DNA of 64,000 bases from Prorocentrum cordatum (lineage: Eukaryota > Sar > Dinophyceae > Prorocentrales > Prorocentraceae), in contig CAUYUJ010002747.1 of the NCBI GenBank assembly GCA_963575745.1, forward strand, positions 503,501-567,500, in the 5' to 3' direction. The notes under the pieces are model-generated. The model made no database searches. It saw only the letters and a program-made list of their open reading frames with translations, and was not told the DNA's origin. Shown piece after piece: positions 31,061 through 41,349 of this stretch (the first letter of the stretch is position 1; the number at the start of each line of letters is the position of its first letter). The position numbers were made by a program, and so were the translations under genes.

Positions 31061-32100
31061 ACTCCGAATCGACGTCGTGTTCGAATCGCTTTTGGAGGGC
31101 TTTCCAACGGCCCAAGGGGGGCCCAAAAGACGCCCCGGAGAGCCCCGGGAGCGCCCAAGAACGCCCAGCAGCGCCCAAGAGCGCCCCAAAAAGACCCCAA
31201 GAGACCCCCAAGAGCGCTTTAGGAGCCACCCAGACAGCTCACGCGAACCCCAGGACGGCCCGAAAGGGCCCAAAAGGCTCCAAGAGACACCCAGGAACGC
31301 CCTAGGAGGCCCCCAAACGGCCCAAGAAAGTTGCACGGCGGCCCAAGATGGCGCCGAGACGGCCCAAGAAAACTCCCACATAACCCCACGACGCGCGCAG
31401 ACAGCCCCCAAACACCCCAGAAGCCCATAAGAGGATCCAAGCGGGCCCCCACGAAGCCCCCAACAAGTCCCAGGACAACCCCGCGCGGCGCCAGGAGCAA
31501 CGTCTTTTTCAAATTGCCTCTTACTGTCCTCTGTCGTCGCTGTCGTCGTCGTCGTTGTCGACATGGCCCTCCGCATTCCTCCTCGTGCTCGCCCTCGTTC
31601 TCTTCGTCCTCGTTTGTTGTGCTTCTCTTCCTCCTCGTTGTCCTCATGCTCCTCCTCGCTATTCTCACGTTCGCCACGTCGTCCTCGTCATCGATTCCTC
31701 CTTGTCCTCGCCTTCCTTTTCTTCTTCGCCCAACGCGCCCATTGGACTGAAGCGGCGCTTCCCGTCCTTGTCCGATCAGGTTTGGGCCGTCGTGGGGCTG
31801 GCTTGAGTTCCTGTGGGGTTGTTGGGGCCCTCGTGTGCCGTTTTAGAGCCCTCTTTGGTTGTTTTGGTATGATCTTTGCCGTTCTGGGGCCTTGCTGTGC
31901 CGTCCTCGGGCCCTTTTCAACCATCTGGGGGACTTGCGGCCGTCTTGGGCTGACTATGAGCTCTCTAAGGCAGTCTTGGGTGCCCCCAGATACCGTTTCG
32001 GGCAAGTACGGGTCTTTGTTGGGGCGGTTTTGGGCAGTCTTGGGGCCATCTTGGAGATCTCAGCAGGCCTTCTGGAGCCTTCGAATATCGTTAGGGGAGC
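31061..32100 (+). repeat. family F array in both orientations with central TC tract
   Basis: 31,061-31,500 holds CCAAGAGCGCCC, CCAAAAGGCTCC and CCAAGAAAGTTG words. 31,510-31,720 is a GTCGTC and CTCCTCGTTC pyrimidine tract. 31,760-32,095 holds the opposite strand form (GGGGCCATCTTGG, GGCCGTCTTGGG). The array therefore reverses polarity around the tract. Confidence 0.65.
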
Positions 32101-32535
32101 GATCGTATACCAAATAATGTATAACACCCATCATGGTGAATTGTTGCGGCTTCTCGAGGGTTTCCAGGTGAGCGACCCGGGGCCTCTTGGAGGTTTCTCG
32201 GGATCCATGTAGCGATTTTGGAGAGTTGTTGGGTGCACCTTGCGGCACTCCCCGACCGACAGGGAAGCCTCGAGGAGCCTGCGGGGGCTCGGGAAACCTT
32301 GGGAGGTGGGGCGAAGAAGCGCGCAGCAGGTCGTGCCGACAGAGGGGGTTGGGCCTCCAACCATGCATACACCCTACCCACACGGCGAGCGAGGGGGCAT
32401 CTGAAAAGGAAAAGGCCTTCCCAGAAAGCGGCGGGCATTTTCAGAAACCCTCAGGCCTTCTCGGAAGGCGTAGGAAACTTCTCAAAAGGCCGAGGGGCTT
32501 CTGAGCCTTCTGAGAAGGCCCGCCCCTTCTCACTT
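32101..32535. other. no recognisable gene; GGCCTTCT hairpin words
   Basis: 32,425-32,530 is rich in CAGGCCTTCTCGGAAGGC and related words. GCCTTCTGAGAAGGC (32,505-32,519) is a perfect 7-base-pair hairpin around one G. Nothing coding is recognised. Confidence 0.45.
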
Positions 32536-32539
32536 CCCA

Positions 32540-33100
32540 CCTGGGCGTGCCGCCGACTACCACGCAGCCATTGGCCTTCCACCACGCCTCGACGTGCCAG
32601 CGGTCATCATTGTGGATAACGTAAGGCACCGTTCGATTGGCCGAGGTAGTAGTACATGAGTACAGGAGCTCGACAGGGTGGGATTTGTTTGGGTGGTGGT
32701 GCACTCATCGTGGGCCTGATGTGCAAACCATGTCTATGATGTGACGCTCGTCGTCCTTTCAGAAGCATGCTTCCTCTTCTGCCACAGCACATTCATCAAC
32801 GGACAGTGTTTATGTGTTTGTCCTTTCAAGTGGTTCAAACTGGACAGGGCTGTCCTAGGCAGTTTTGAAGTCTTTTGAGGGAGCACTTCTAGAGCACACG
32901 CCATCGTAACTTGCTGGGCGCACGAGAACACATGATACCTCCATCCTCCCTTGCGGCTGTCCTCCCCTATTCTTCTTCTTCCTGCATCACGAGCAGGCAC
33001 ACCTGAACGTGCATACTCCTTCACGAAGGCAGTCGTCTCGGCAGGTGCCCATCCTTCAACCCAGCGTGACACCATACTGTCCAAATCTAATCGGGATACC
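32540..33100 (-). CDS. possible two-exon fragment of an unknown protein
   Basis: Two minus-strand stretches look more protein-like than their surroundings. The first (about 33,100 down to 32,734) includes RWVEGWAPAETTAFVKEYA and GQTHKHCPLMNVLWQKRKHA. The second (about 32,704 down to 32,545) includes TVPYVIHNDDRWHVEAWW followed by KANGCVVVGG. A CAG|GTGGGA donor-like site follows the second near 32,540. No domain is recognised. The call rests only on peptide character. Confidence 0.25.
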
Positions 33101-33660
33101 ATTGGGCACCTTCGACCAACAATTGGAATAACATCGGAACACCATCGAATTATCAGTTGGAACATTATTTGGAGGCCTCTTGATCTTTACAAGCGCGAGA
33201 GCGTCGTGGCGAAACGCAAGGGTGGGGGAGGGGAGGAGGGTGTGACATCTAGCAGCCCTCTCCCCAGCCCGTGCTGCTGTAGCCCAAGCACCCTGGACAC
33301 AATCGATCGACAGTCGTGCGACCACTTGGACACCATCGGAAGCGAGTCCTCATCGGGACACCACACATCAATTGCATCACCAACAGGAGGCCGTGGGTAC
33401 AGTCGGGACACTATTGAACACCAAGTGGGTTACAAATGTGACACCATCGGAAATTGAGCAAAGCACAATCGGGACACCATCGGTTACCATCGGGACGCCA
33501 ATCGGGACGCCACTCGGGGCCCAGTCGGGGCTCCAAGACAAGCCGACACCATGACACCGCAGCTTCACGTCAGTGCCACGCCACGTCGCCAGGACACTCC
33601 ACGACAAACCACAGCACCGACACCACGGCAACGCGACACACCAAGACACACCACGACCCA
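33060..33660 (+). repeat. TCGGGACACCA microrepeat region
   Basis: Variants of ACCATCGGGACACCATCGG, ATCGGGACGCCA and ACACCACGACAC recur every 10-20 bases, densest at 33,440-33,520. Low-complexity peptides result, not a gene. Confidence 0.6.
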
Positions 33661-35029
33661 CGACAGGATCGTCTCGCCGACAGACGGGCAGGAGGGTTCC
33701 CGCCGTCCACCCTGACTGCCTGGGGAACGCACTCTCAGCTTCGCACGCACCTCACGTATGGCGCAAGCACGTATCACGACTTCTTTGGTCGGGGGGCAGC
33801 CTCAAAGGAGTCTTCCATGTGCCCCATCCCCAACTCCTCTCTCTCCCTCTCCTCCCAGAGTCCGACGCAACGTGGCCAGTGCTTGCATTTTTCCCCACGG
33901 GGTATCCTGTGGACCATGGCACAGACCTGAGATGCGACGCCGTGACAAAATGCAGCATCGTGGGAAAATCGCGACCAGAGCCCCAGACCCCATCTGTCTG
34001 CGGCACTTCCTCGATCCGCATCGATAGCCGAATGCCCTGGGGCACCAAGCATGACGCACGGGCCAAGCATGGAACCACCGCGACGCTCGGATCTCAGGGC
34101 CCGTCAGAGCCTCCGTTGGCGCGGAGGAGACGCTTCTGTGGGCGGCGCTGTCTCAATCGGAGCGCTGCCCCGCGGCCGAGGGGTTGCCCCCGACAGTTTC
34201 CGGCGTCCCTGGAGGCCCTCGCTCCGAGCTCTCGGGCAGATGGATTTTGTATCCAAGCTGCGGGCCCCATGCGGCCTACCTTCCTGAGGAGCTCTGGGTA
34301 AGCCCAGGCAGGGATTGAGCGGGTGCGCTCACATACGCCCCGGCATTCTGACAGTCGACTGGCAAAGCAGGGCCCGGCTCACAAGGGACGTCCCCCATCG
34401 TCAGCTGGCCTGCCGCACGAGGGTCACCAGCGTCGGTTTTTTCACCGCGATGCAGCGGAGCATTGTTACGCCTTCACCGCGATGGTTACCAGCGCCACCT
34501 TCTCGCCTGGCTCACAGGGGCCACTTCGTGTTGTCATTCGCCGTGATCGCTGCAACACTTGGCTTTTAGTAGTATTTTTTAGTTGTATCGGATCCCTTTG
34601 GCGCTGCGGTGCCGCGGGTATTTCGAGCTTATATGAACGGCGGAAAGACCGCCGGGCAAGCCTCTTTTTGGCCAGCTGCTTCGCCATCTAGATGGGAAGT
34701 TCCGCCGTAGCTCGGCTCCTGGCCCGGAGGGTCGAGCCACGGTCCAGTCGGAGGGGCCATCGAGGGCGGGAGCGAAGGGGAGCAGGCGAAGATGGAGGAC
34801 GACCGGGCTGTAGGAAGTTGTGGCAAATCCCGTGGGCGGCTGTGGCGGCGCTCGAGCTCGACATCCGCGCGCGCGTGGGGCCTGTTTGGTTGCCATTCGG
34901 GGGACGGTCGGCGACGGGCGGCGAGGAAAGCAGGAGGGCGGAGGGCGGAGCATGGATGCGGGAGGGATCATGACGGTCTGGGAAGTTTGCCCGCCGACCG
35001 ACCGCGTTGCTGGGCTATTCAGCTCGGCG
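33661..35029. other. no recognisable gene
   Basis: Unique GC-rich sequence with overlapping open frames on both strands. CACCGCGATG occurs twice (34,443 and 34,475). No motif or domain is recognised. Confidence 0.4.
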
Positions 35030-35170
35030 TTGCTCCTGAGGGAATTGGGTCCTGTTTTCGCCGTTTCGGCCCCCACCCCACGGGCCCTACCTTACCTGGC
35101 TCTGGAGCCATCTGATCAACGATTCAGAGTGAAAACGCCAGTCCTTAGCCATGCCATGGGATCCAGGGCC
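35030..35170 (+). repeat. family P repeat, diverged copy
   Basis: GTTTTCGCCGTTTCGGCCCC, GATTCAGAGTGAAAACGCCA and GTCCTTAGCCATG correspond in order to the family P copies at 19.57 and 53.67 kb. Confidence 0.4.
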
Positions 35171-35474
35171 CGTTTCCCTCAGACCCTCTATCCCTCATGC
35201 CAATCTCGATCCATTCCCTCATGGCGATTTCGCGGCGGTTCTGCACCCCAGATCCGCCTCGGACGGCCCTGGAGGCCGAAAGGTTACGACGAGTACGACC
35301 CCTGGAGGTCTCTTGCTGGCCGGGGAGCGTATCCCACCCTCCCGCTGCCTCGTCTCGGGGGAGGGAGTCTGTCCCAATCAGGCACGCCTTCTCTCCGGCC
35401 TCGCGGCCTCCCTCGCCCTCCTCCCCCCATCCTCATCTCAGGCAGGCCTATCGTCGAGGGTGAAAGAAGCCCCA
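35171..35474. other. no recognisable gene
   Basis: GC-rich unique sequence. Nothing recognised. Confidence 0.35.
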
Positions 35475-36800
35475 ACCCTGATTATTCACTGCGTGGATCT
35501 CCCCATCTGTGCATCTATTGGCATGGACCTGTCCACCGTGATGGTGTAGGCGCAAGAGTTTTCGAACATAAATGGGCTTGAGTATTGACAGTCTGGGAGT
35601 GAATCTAATTGTGAATGAGTTGGAGTGTAAATGGGTCTCAGTAGTATTAGTGCGTCTGTGCGCATGAGCCTGGGGCCTCCTGGGACCTCTTGAAACCTCC
35701 TGGGGCTTCCTGGGGCCTCCTGGAGCCTCTTGGGGCCTCCTGGGGCCTCTTGGGGCTTCCTGTGACCCCCTGGGGCCTCCTGGTGCCTCGTGTCGCCTCC
35801 TGGGTCCTCCGGGAGCCTCCTGGAGCCTCCTGGGGCCTCCTGGGGCCTTCTGGTGAGGATTCGTGCCCTGTGAGAGGCCCACTGTATAGGAACAGACGTA
35901 AGATACTTCGGATTGGAGCCGCAGGAGTGGGGCAATATATAGGAGCACACGAAAAACATCAAGGACTCGTGCCCCAGGGGAGGCCACATTTATAGAAACA
36001 GACTCAAAACATTTAGGAGTGGATACACACGAGATAGATAATGTATATACTCACGCGTAAAACACCCAGGATTCGTCCTCCAGGGGGGGCCCAATCCATA
36101 TGAACATGCGTAAACACAAGGGATTCTAGCCACTCCTGTGGCCTTCTGAGGCTGCTGCTCATGGGGCGTCGCGGGGGCTCCTGCGGCCCTTCTGGGCCTC
36201 CTGGTGCCTTTGGCGCCTTCCGTGGCCTCCTGTGGCCTCCAGAGGCGTCCTGGTGTTTCCTGGAGCCTCCTGGAGCCTCTTGGGGCCTCCTGGTGCCTCC
36301 TGTGGCCTCCTAGGGCCTCCTGTAGCCTCCTGGTGCCTCCTGGGGCCTCATGGGACCTCCTGTGGCCTCATGGGGCATCCTGAAGATGATCCGTGCCCAC
36401 GAGTCTAGCCAGCAAATCAAGCAAGCCGTTCGTGACATCCTCGCAATCTGGGCCACCAAGGATGCGAGAACCAGCGACTTGCTCGAAGCATCCGCCAAAT
36501 CTGCTCCGAAAGCGGAGGATGTTGCGCTTGCAACAGGCAAACCGCTCGAGACCTCCCCACCATTTTGGCGCGAACCGAGGATTTTAATACCCCTTGGCGG
36601 TCCTCCCTTGGGTGCGAAAACCAGCGCGTCGCTCGAGACATCCTCAACATCTGTTCCGAAAGCGGATGATGTTGCGCTGGCAAACAGGCAAACCGCTCGA
36701 GGCATCCCCGCCATTTTGGCGCGAACGGAGGAGTGCAAATCTCTGGCGGCTCCCCCTGGGGGGTTGCTGAAACCCGCGCCTCGCTCGAGCCATTCTCAGA
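35475..36800 (-). repeat. composite repeat unit, copy 2 (inverted relative to copy 1)
   Basis: Read on the minus strand, it has the same block order as 214-1260. Family A units come first (36,800-36,420, unit starts near 36,474, 36,625 and 36,776). Then come a CAGGAGGCC array (36,370-36,130), tandem GGGCACGAATCC/CTATA units (36,130-35,865) and another CAGGAGGCC array (35,865-35,665). The spacer with GCGCATGCTC-like and GACAGGTCCATGCC text (35,660-35,475) closes it. The two copies are 34 kb apart. Confidence 0.7.
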
Positions 36801-36962
36801 ATTTGCTCCGCCATCATCATCGTCATCATCATCAGCATCAACATCAGCATCATCATCATCATCAGCAGCAGCAGCAGTATCGTCATCATCAGCACCATCA
36901 GCATCATCAGTAGCAACATCAGCACCACCAGCATCATCGCCGCCATCCTCATATCTACACAA
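36801..36962 (+). repeat. CAT/CAG trinucleotide tract
   Basis: CATCATCATCAGCATC and CAGCAGCAGCAG runs follow the family A array directly. Confidence 0.9.
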
Positions 36963-37640
36963 AGTACATCACAGCATGTCCTAGCATACCATTCCATGCC
37001 ATATCATAACACAACATAACGTACAATACCATCGCATACCATTATATGACACACTCCTAGCATAATCTCACCTAACCTAACTGAGCACACCATAACGCAA
37101 CCTGAGGAGGAGGATGAGGGAAGAGTGTGTGAGGAAGTTGGCGCGGTCGGAGGAACAGCACTAACCCCATCCTTTGGATTTTGGGGAGCACAGCCTAACG
37201 AAACATACCAGGGCATACCACAACATGGGGAGAAGAAGAGAGGGGTGAGGAAGATGGCGCGGTCGGAGTAATAACAAGAACTCCATCCTTTGGACATGGG
37301 GGATTTCACGATGAAGACGTGGCCTCGCTGAGGTCCCCGTCTTCGCATCAAGGATAATGCATCCAGGCCGTTCGGTTTCATTTATCTGCCGGGAAGACCC
37401 CTGTTTATACATAATGTGTTTGGCCCTCCTAAATAAGGTCCCCCACAGGGTTGGGGGTACTGTTATTGCTTTCCATATAGGAGCTCTCAGAGATTTCCGC
37501 TTTGATCCTCGTCCAGATGTATCCTCATCCTGCTTTCGTCTCATCCCGCTCCCGCAGCGTGTATCGCGGTTACCGAGGGCCTACACAGTCTGTCTCAGTG
37601 ATTGGCATCAGCCAGGAGAGAAAAGCAGACACGGACACAC
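36963..37640. other. no recognisable gene; short duplication
   Basis: 36,975-37,080 is CATACCAT/CATAACA low-complexity sequence. A ~75-base segment with GATGGCGCGGTCGGAGTAAT and CCATCCTTTGGA recurs (37,105-37,185 and 37,228-37,300). Nothing coding is recognised. Confidence 0.45.
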
Positions 37641-37840
37641 AAACAAGTCGATTCGATTCCCCCGAAGATCTGTGCACGTAGGGGAAGTGGAGGGGAAGAC
37701 GAATGCCCAGAAAATATGGAAACGTATGGAAAACCCCGGGATTTGAATCAGAGCCGATTCCTCGGAAAGTAGGGGCGGTTGAGGGGAACACGAGAGCCCA
37801 GAAAATATGGAAGCATAGGGGGTTTTCCGGGATTTTGCGC
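37641..37840 (+). repeat. tandem ~95-base duplication
   Basis: CCCAGAAAATATGGAAAC (37,706) and CCCAGAAAATATGGAAGC (37,797) mark two units. Both start near a CGATTCC word and contain GGGGAAGTGGAGGGGAA or its variant. Confidence 0.6.
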
Positions 37841-38499
37841 CAACTTGTTTGTGTGCCCCTGGGCCCCTTTCGGTAAGACTGGCGAGAGAGGGCAGAGACG
37901 GCCAGCCGAGGCCGACGCGGCCCCCAAGCGATGGCAGCGATGCTTCGGCCGAGGCCAGGGCCAAGGCCAGGGCAAACGCAGATGCTCCGCCCCCTGTCTC
38001 GCAGTGGGGCGCGAGCCGTCCGTGGGGCGCCGCCCCGTGGGATGTCCTTTTTGGCTGTCTCGTGGGCTGTCCCGTGGGTTGCCTCGTGGTTGTCCCGTGG
38101 GTTGTCCCGTGGTTGTCCTTGGGACTGTCCCGTGGTGTTCCGTGGGTTGTCCTGTGGTTGTTTCGAGAGTTGTCCCGCAGTTGTCTCGCGAGTGGTGCCG
38201 CGGATTGGCCCGTGTTTGTTATGTTGATTGTTTTGTGTTTGTATCGTTGGGTTTTGGTGGTAGATGGAAGAGGATCGATCTTTATTTAGCTGATGAATGA
38301 ACGAGCGTATGGATATGGAGAAGGTCCCATACCCCCTTAGAAAGTCCCCGGCGCTCCTGAATGAACCGCCTCCCCCACTCCCTCAAGTGAGCGGGGGGGG
38401 TGTTCAAACACCTCCTGCCCCCGATCAGAAAGTCGGGGAGGGGAGTTTGGCATCCGCCCGTTGCCCGCTTTCGAAAGACCACGGCGGTGACAAGGACAA
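37841..38499 (+). repeat. TGTCCCGTGGGT microrepeat and flanks
   Basis: 38,040-38,215 is built of GTTGTCCCGTGG, GGTTGTCC and CTGTCCCGTGG words of about 10-12 bases. AGGCCAGGGCCAAGGCCAGG lies at 37,953. Flanking sequence shows no gene. Confidence 0.6.
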
Positions 38500-38780
38500 C
38501 GACGGATGACGGACGAGGTGGATGATAATGACGACGAAAATCGCGACGGCAGCGACGACGTCGGCGACAAAGATGTGGAACGACGACAACGACGACGACG
38601 ATGACGTGACCACGAGGACCACGACGTTGACGTCGAAGAAGCGGCCGATGCTGAGATGACGCTGACGATCATTACGACGCTGATGATCACGGCGACGACG
38701 CGGACGCTAACGATGACAATGATGAAGATGACGTTGATACTGACAACCTCGCTCTCGACGACGACGAACCGCAACAATTC
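38500..38780 (+). repeat. GAC/GACGAT trinucleotide tract
   Basis: GACGACGACGATGACG-type sequence gives Asp/Asp-Asn frames on one strand and Val/Ser frames on the other. It is low complexity. Confidence 0.75.
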
Positions 38781-38955
38781 ACGAGCGAGGCTACTTGTAA
38801 TGGTCTGCCCGCCCGCCCGCTTTACTGTCCCGTCCGCCCGGCCCGACGATTTGTTTTAGTGGCACTTAACGAATGGATGCTAGCCATAGTGCATCCAAAA
38901 CACTAAGTTATTGCACTTTAGATGTGTAAGCTATGTGGTGTAAGCTATTCGGTGA
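38781..38955. other. unique spacer, no gene
   Basis: A CCCGCCCG-rich start is followed by a less GC-rich stretch with repeated TAAGCTAT. No protein signal. Confidence 0.4.
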
Positions 38956-40085
38956 AATGTACTTGATGCGAGCTAGAGGCGAGGCGGCAGCGAGGCGGCA
39001 ACGGGTGGGAACGTGGCGAAACCTTGCCAGACCCGCTCAGCGCACGAGGCAGCAACGAGGCGGCAACGGGCGTCAGCTCGGCGAAACCTATGCGGACCCA
39101 CCCAGCGTTCGAGGCGGCAACGAGGCGGCAACGGGCGGCAACGTAGCGCAACCTCGCCACAGTTACCCAGGGCACGAGGCGGAAGCTGGCGGCAATGTGG
39201 CGATTCCTCGCCATACCCGCAGCGCACGAGGCGGCGACGGATGGCAATGTGGTGAAGACTCGCTGGACCCACCTTGCGCACGAGGCGGCAACGAGACAGC
39301 AACGGGTGACAACGTTGCGAATCCTCGCCAGACCCGCCCAGCGCACTCGGCGGCAACGAGGCGGCAACAGGCGGAAACGTGGTGAAACCTCGCCTGACCC
39401 GCCCAGCGCACGAGGCGGCAACGAGGCGGCAACGTGACGAAACCTCGCCAGACCCATTCAGCGCACGAGGCGGCAACGAAGCGGCAACGGGTGGCAAAGT
39501 GGTGTATCTTCGCCAGACTCGCACAGCGCACGAGGCGGCAACGAAGCGGCAACGGGCGGCAACGTGGCGAAACCTCGCCAGACCCGCCCGGCGCACGAGG
39601 CGGCAACGAGACAGCAACGGGTGACAGCGTGGCGAAACCTCGCCAGCCCCGCCCAGCGCACGCGGCGGCAACGAAGCGGCAACGGGCGGCAACGTGGTGA
39701 ACCTCGCCGCACTTACCTAGAGCACGAGGCGGCAGCGAGGCGGCAAGTTGGCGAAACTTGGCCAGACCCATCCAGCGCACGAGGCGGCAACGAAGCGGCA
39801 ACGGGCGTCAGCTCGGCGAAACTTATGCGGACCCACCCAGCGTTCGAGGCGGCAACGAGGCGGCAACGGGCGGCAACGTAGCGCAACCTCGCCACACTTA
39901 CCCAGCGCACGAGGCGGCAACGAGGCGGCAACGGGCGACAACGTGGCGAAACCTCGCCAGACCCGCCCAGCGCACGCGGCGACATCGAGGTGGCAACGGG
40001 CGTCAACGTAGCGAAGTCTCGCCAGCCCCACCCAGCGCACACGGCGGCAACGAAGCGGCAATCGGCGGCAGCGTGGCATCCGTCG
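38956..40085 (+). repeat. tandem array of 53-77 base units (family L)
   Basis: About 17 units contain CAGCGCACGAGGCGGCAACG, often a duplicated GAGGCGGCAACG, then GGCGAAACCTCGCCAGACCC. Unit length varies because GGCGGCAACGGG submotifs are gained or lost. Two longer stretches (39,070-39,160 and 39,800-39,920) are almost the same, a higher-order repeat. Open frames occur in all phases and are not believed. Confidence 0.9.
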
Positions 40086-40275
40086 AAAAACAAGTAAGAC
40101 TTCCAAGCGTTATTGGGGAAACTAGAGTAATGATTATTCCGCTCCCTCTTTGCCTTGCCACGGAACGAATCGAATATTATTTGTTCCGCTCACCTCGTTT
40201 TTCTCAGCATTTTGTTGAGTAGAATTCGGCTCGGCCCACTCCGCTGCGTTTTCGCGTGGCGAGTAGAGCAGAGTA
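40086..40275. other. unique spacer before the hairpin element
   Basis: Less GC-rich unique sequence. GGAACGAATCGAATATTATT at 40,161 is among its AT-richer parts. Nothing recognised. Confidence 0.35.
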
Positions 40276-40461
40276 GTACTCCAGATTTCGTAATAAAGGG
40301 AGGGGGGTCTCAATTCGGGGGGGGGTCTCTTCCCGGCTATCTTGGAGGGCCTTGGGGGGTTTGGGGACGATGTTTTGGAGGGTTCTCCCACGGGGGGGGT
40401 CTGAAATGGCTTGTCTTGGAGGGTCCAGACCCCCTCCCTTTTATTACGAAATCTGGAGTAC
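40276..40461. mobile_element. hairpin element with 35-base terminal inverted repeats (MITE-like)
   Basis: The left arm, 40,276-40,310 (GTACTCCAGATTTCGTAATA onward), is matched by the right arm, 40,427-40,461 (ending ATTACGAAATCTGGAGTAC). The only differences are one base in the C-run and one in the T-run. The 116-base interior is G-rich with CTTGGAGGG words. No open reading frame fits a transposase. An obvious target-site duplication is not seen. The structure is that of a miniature inverted-repeat element. Confidence concerns the inverted repeat; mobility is inferred. Confidence 0.7.
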
Positions 40462-40499
40462 ATGCTTCCGCCCATTCTTCTGTTTCGTGGCCGCGCAAG

Positions 40500-40674
40500 C
40501 TGGGTCCGAGCGGATGGGTTCGGAGAATGGCGCCGCGCCGCATCTGCACCGCGGATTTGTAGGCCGTGCGGCGCGATCCGGAGTCCGGAGCTCGATTGTC
40601 CCAATCCCGACGTCGCCCACACGCTGCCGATGCATCGGCGATGCGGCGTGATTTTCCGACCCCATCTGCTTCGA
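40500..40674 (+). repeat. GCCGATGCATCGGC palindrome region, copy 1
   Basis: A 14-base perfect palindrome at 40,626-40,639 is followed by GATGCGGCGTGATTTTCCGA. Similar text with a longer palindrome lies at 54.2-54.4 kb. Confidence 0.55.
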
Positions 40675-40750
40675 TTCCTCCTCCTCCTCCTCCACCTCCT
40701 CCTCATCATCATCATCATCATCTTCCTCCTCCTCCTCCTCCTCCTCCTTC

Positions 40751-40783
<33 letters not shown>

Positions 40784-41150
40784 GGGCGGTTCTCAGCGTT
40801 GCCACGTGAAGAGGAATCTCGACGTCGTCGGTACCGTCGTCGTCGCGTTCGTCGTCGTCCGTCGTCGTCCTCTTCGTCGTCGTCGTTTGCGTCGTCGTTG
40901 TCGATGATGTCGTGCTCATCGTTGTCGATGTCGTCGTCCCTGTTTTGATCGTGGTGTTGGTTTTGGTAGTCCTTGTCGCTGATGTCGTCGTTATGTGCGT
41001 CGTGACCGTTGTCGTAGTTTAGTTTGGTGTCTTACTTGTCGTCGTCGCGCATCGACGTATTCTATGTCCATCCTTGTCGTGTTGGTTGTTGTCGTGCGGT
41101 GTCGTCGTGTCGTCGTTGTTTGCGTCGTCGCGGTCGTCTTTAGTTAATCG
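40675..41150 (+). repeat. (TCC)n and GTC-rich tracts
   Basis: TCC/CAT runs (40,676-40,785) are followed by GTCGTCGT-type trinucleotide sequence to about 41,150. No gene. Confidence 0.8.
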
Positions 41151-41349
41151 CTTCGCTCATTCCGCCGGCCCGTATTGGTGCACGGTTGTCGAGTGCCTGT
41201 GTGATCGTTGTCAATGGGGTGCTGCTGGGTCGTCTTTCTGTTTATGGATGGCTGGCTTTGGGTGATTTCGCAGGCGGGAACCATTCTCTGCCAGCCTGAA
41301 CCTTCTGTTTCGAAAGGTGGCGGCTCGTGAATACGATCGCAGGGAACAC

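Noticed and set aside
36449-36790. gene in the CCATTTTGGCGCGAAC words near 36.56 kb, or a spliced-leader match there
   Set aside because: CCATTTTGGC fits only the middle of DinoSL and is part of the 152-base repeat unit.
38973-39801. several 200-240 codon frames on the minus strand at 39 kb
   Set aside because: All phases are open because the array has few stop-forming words. The peptides are the repeat unit translated.
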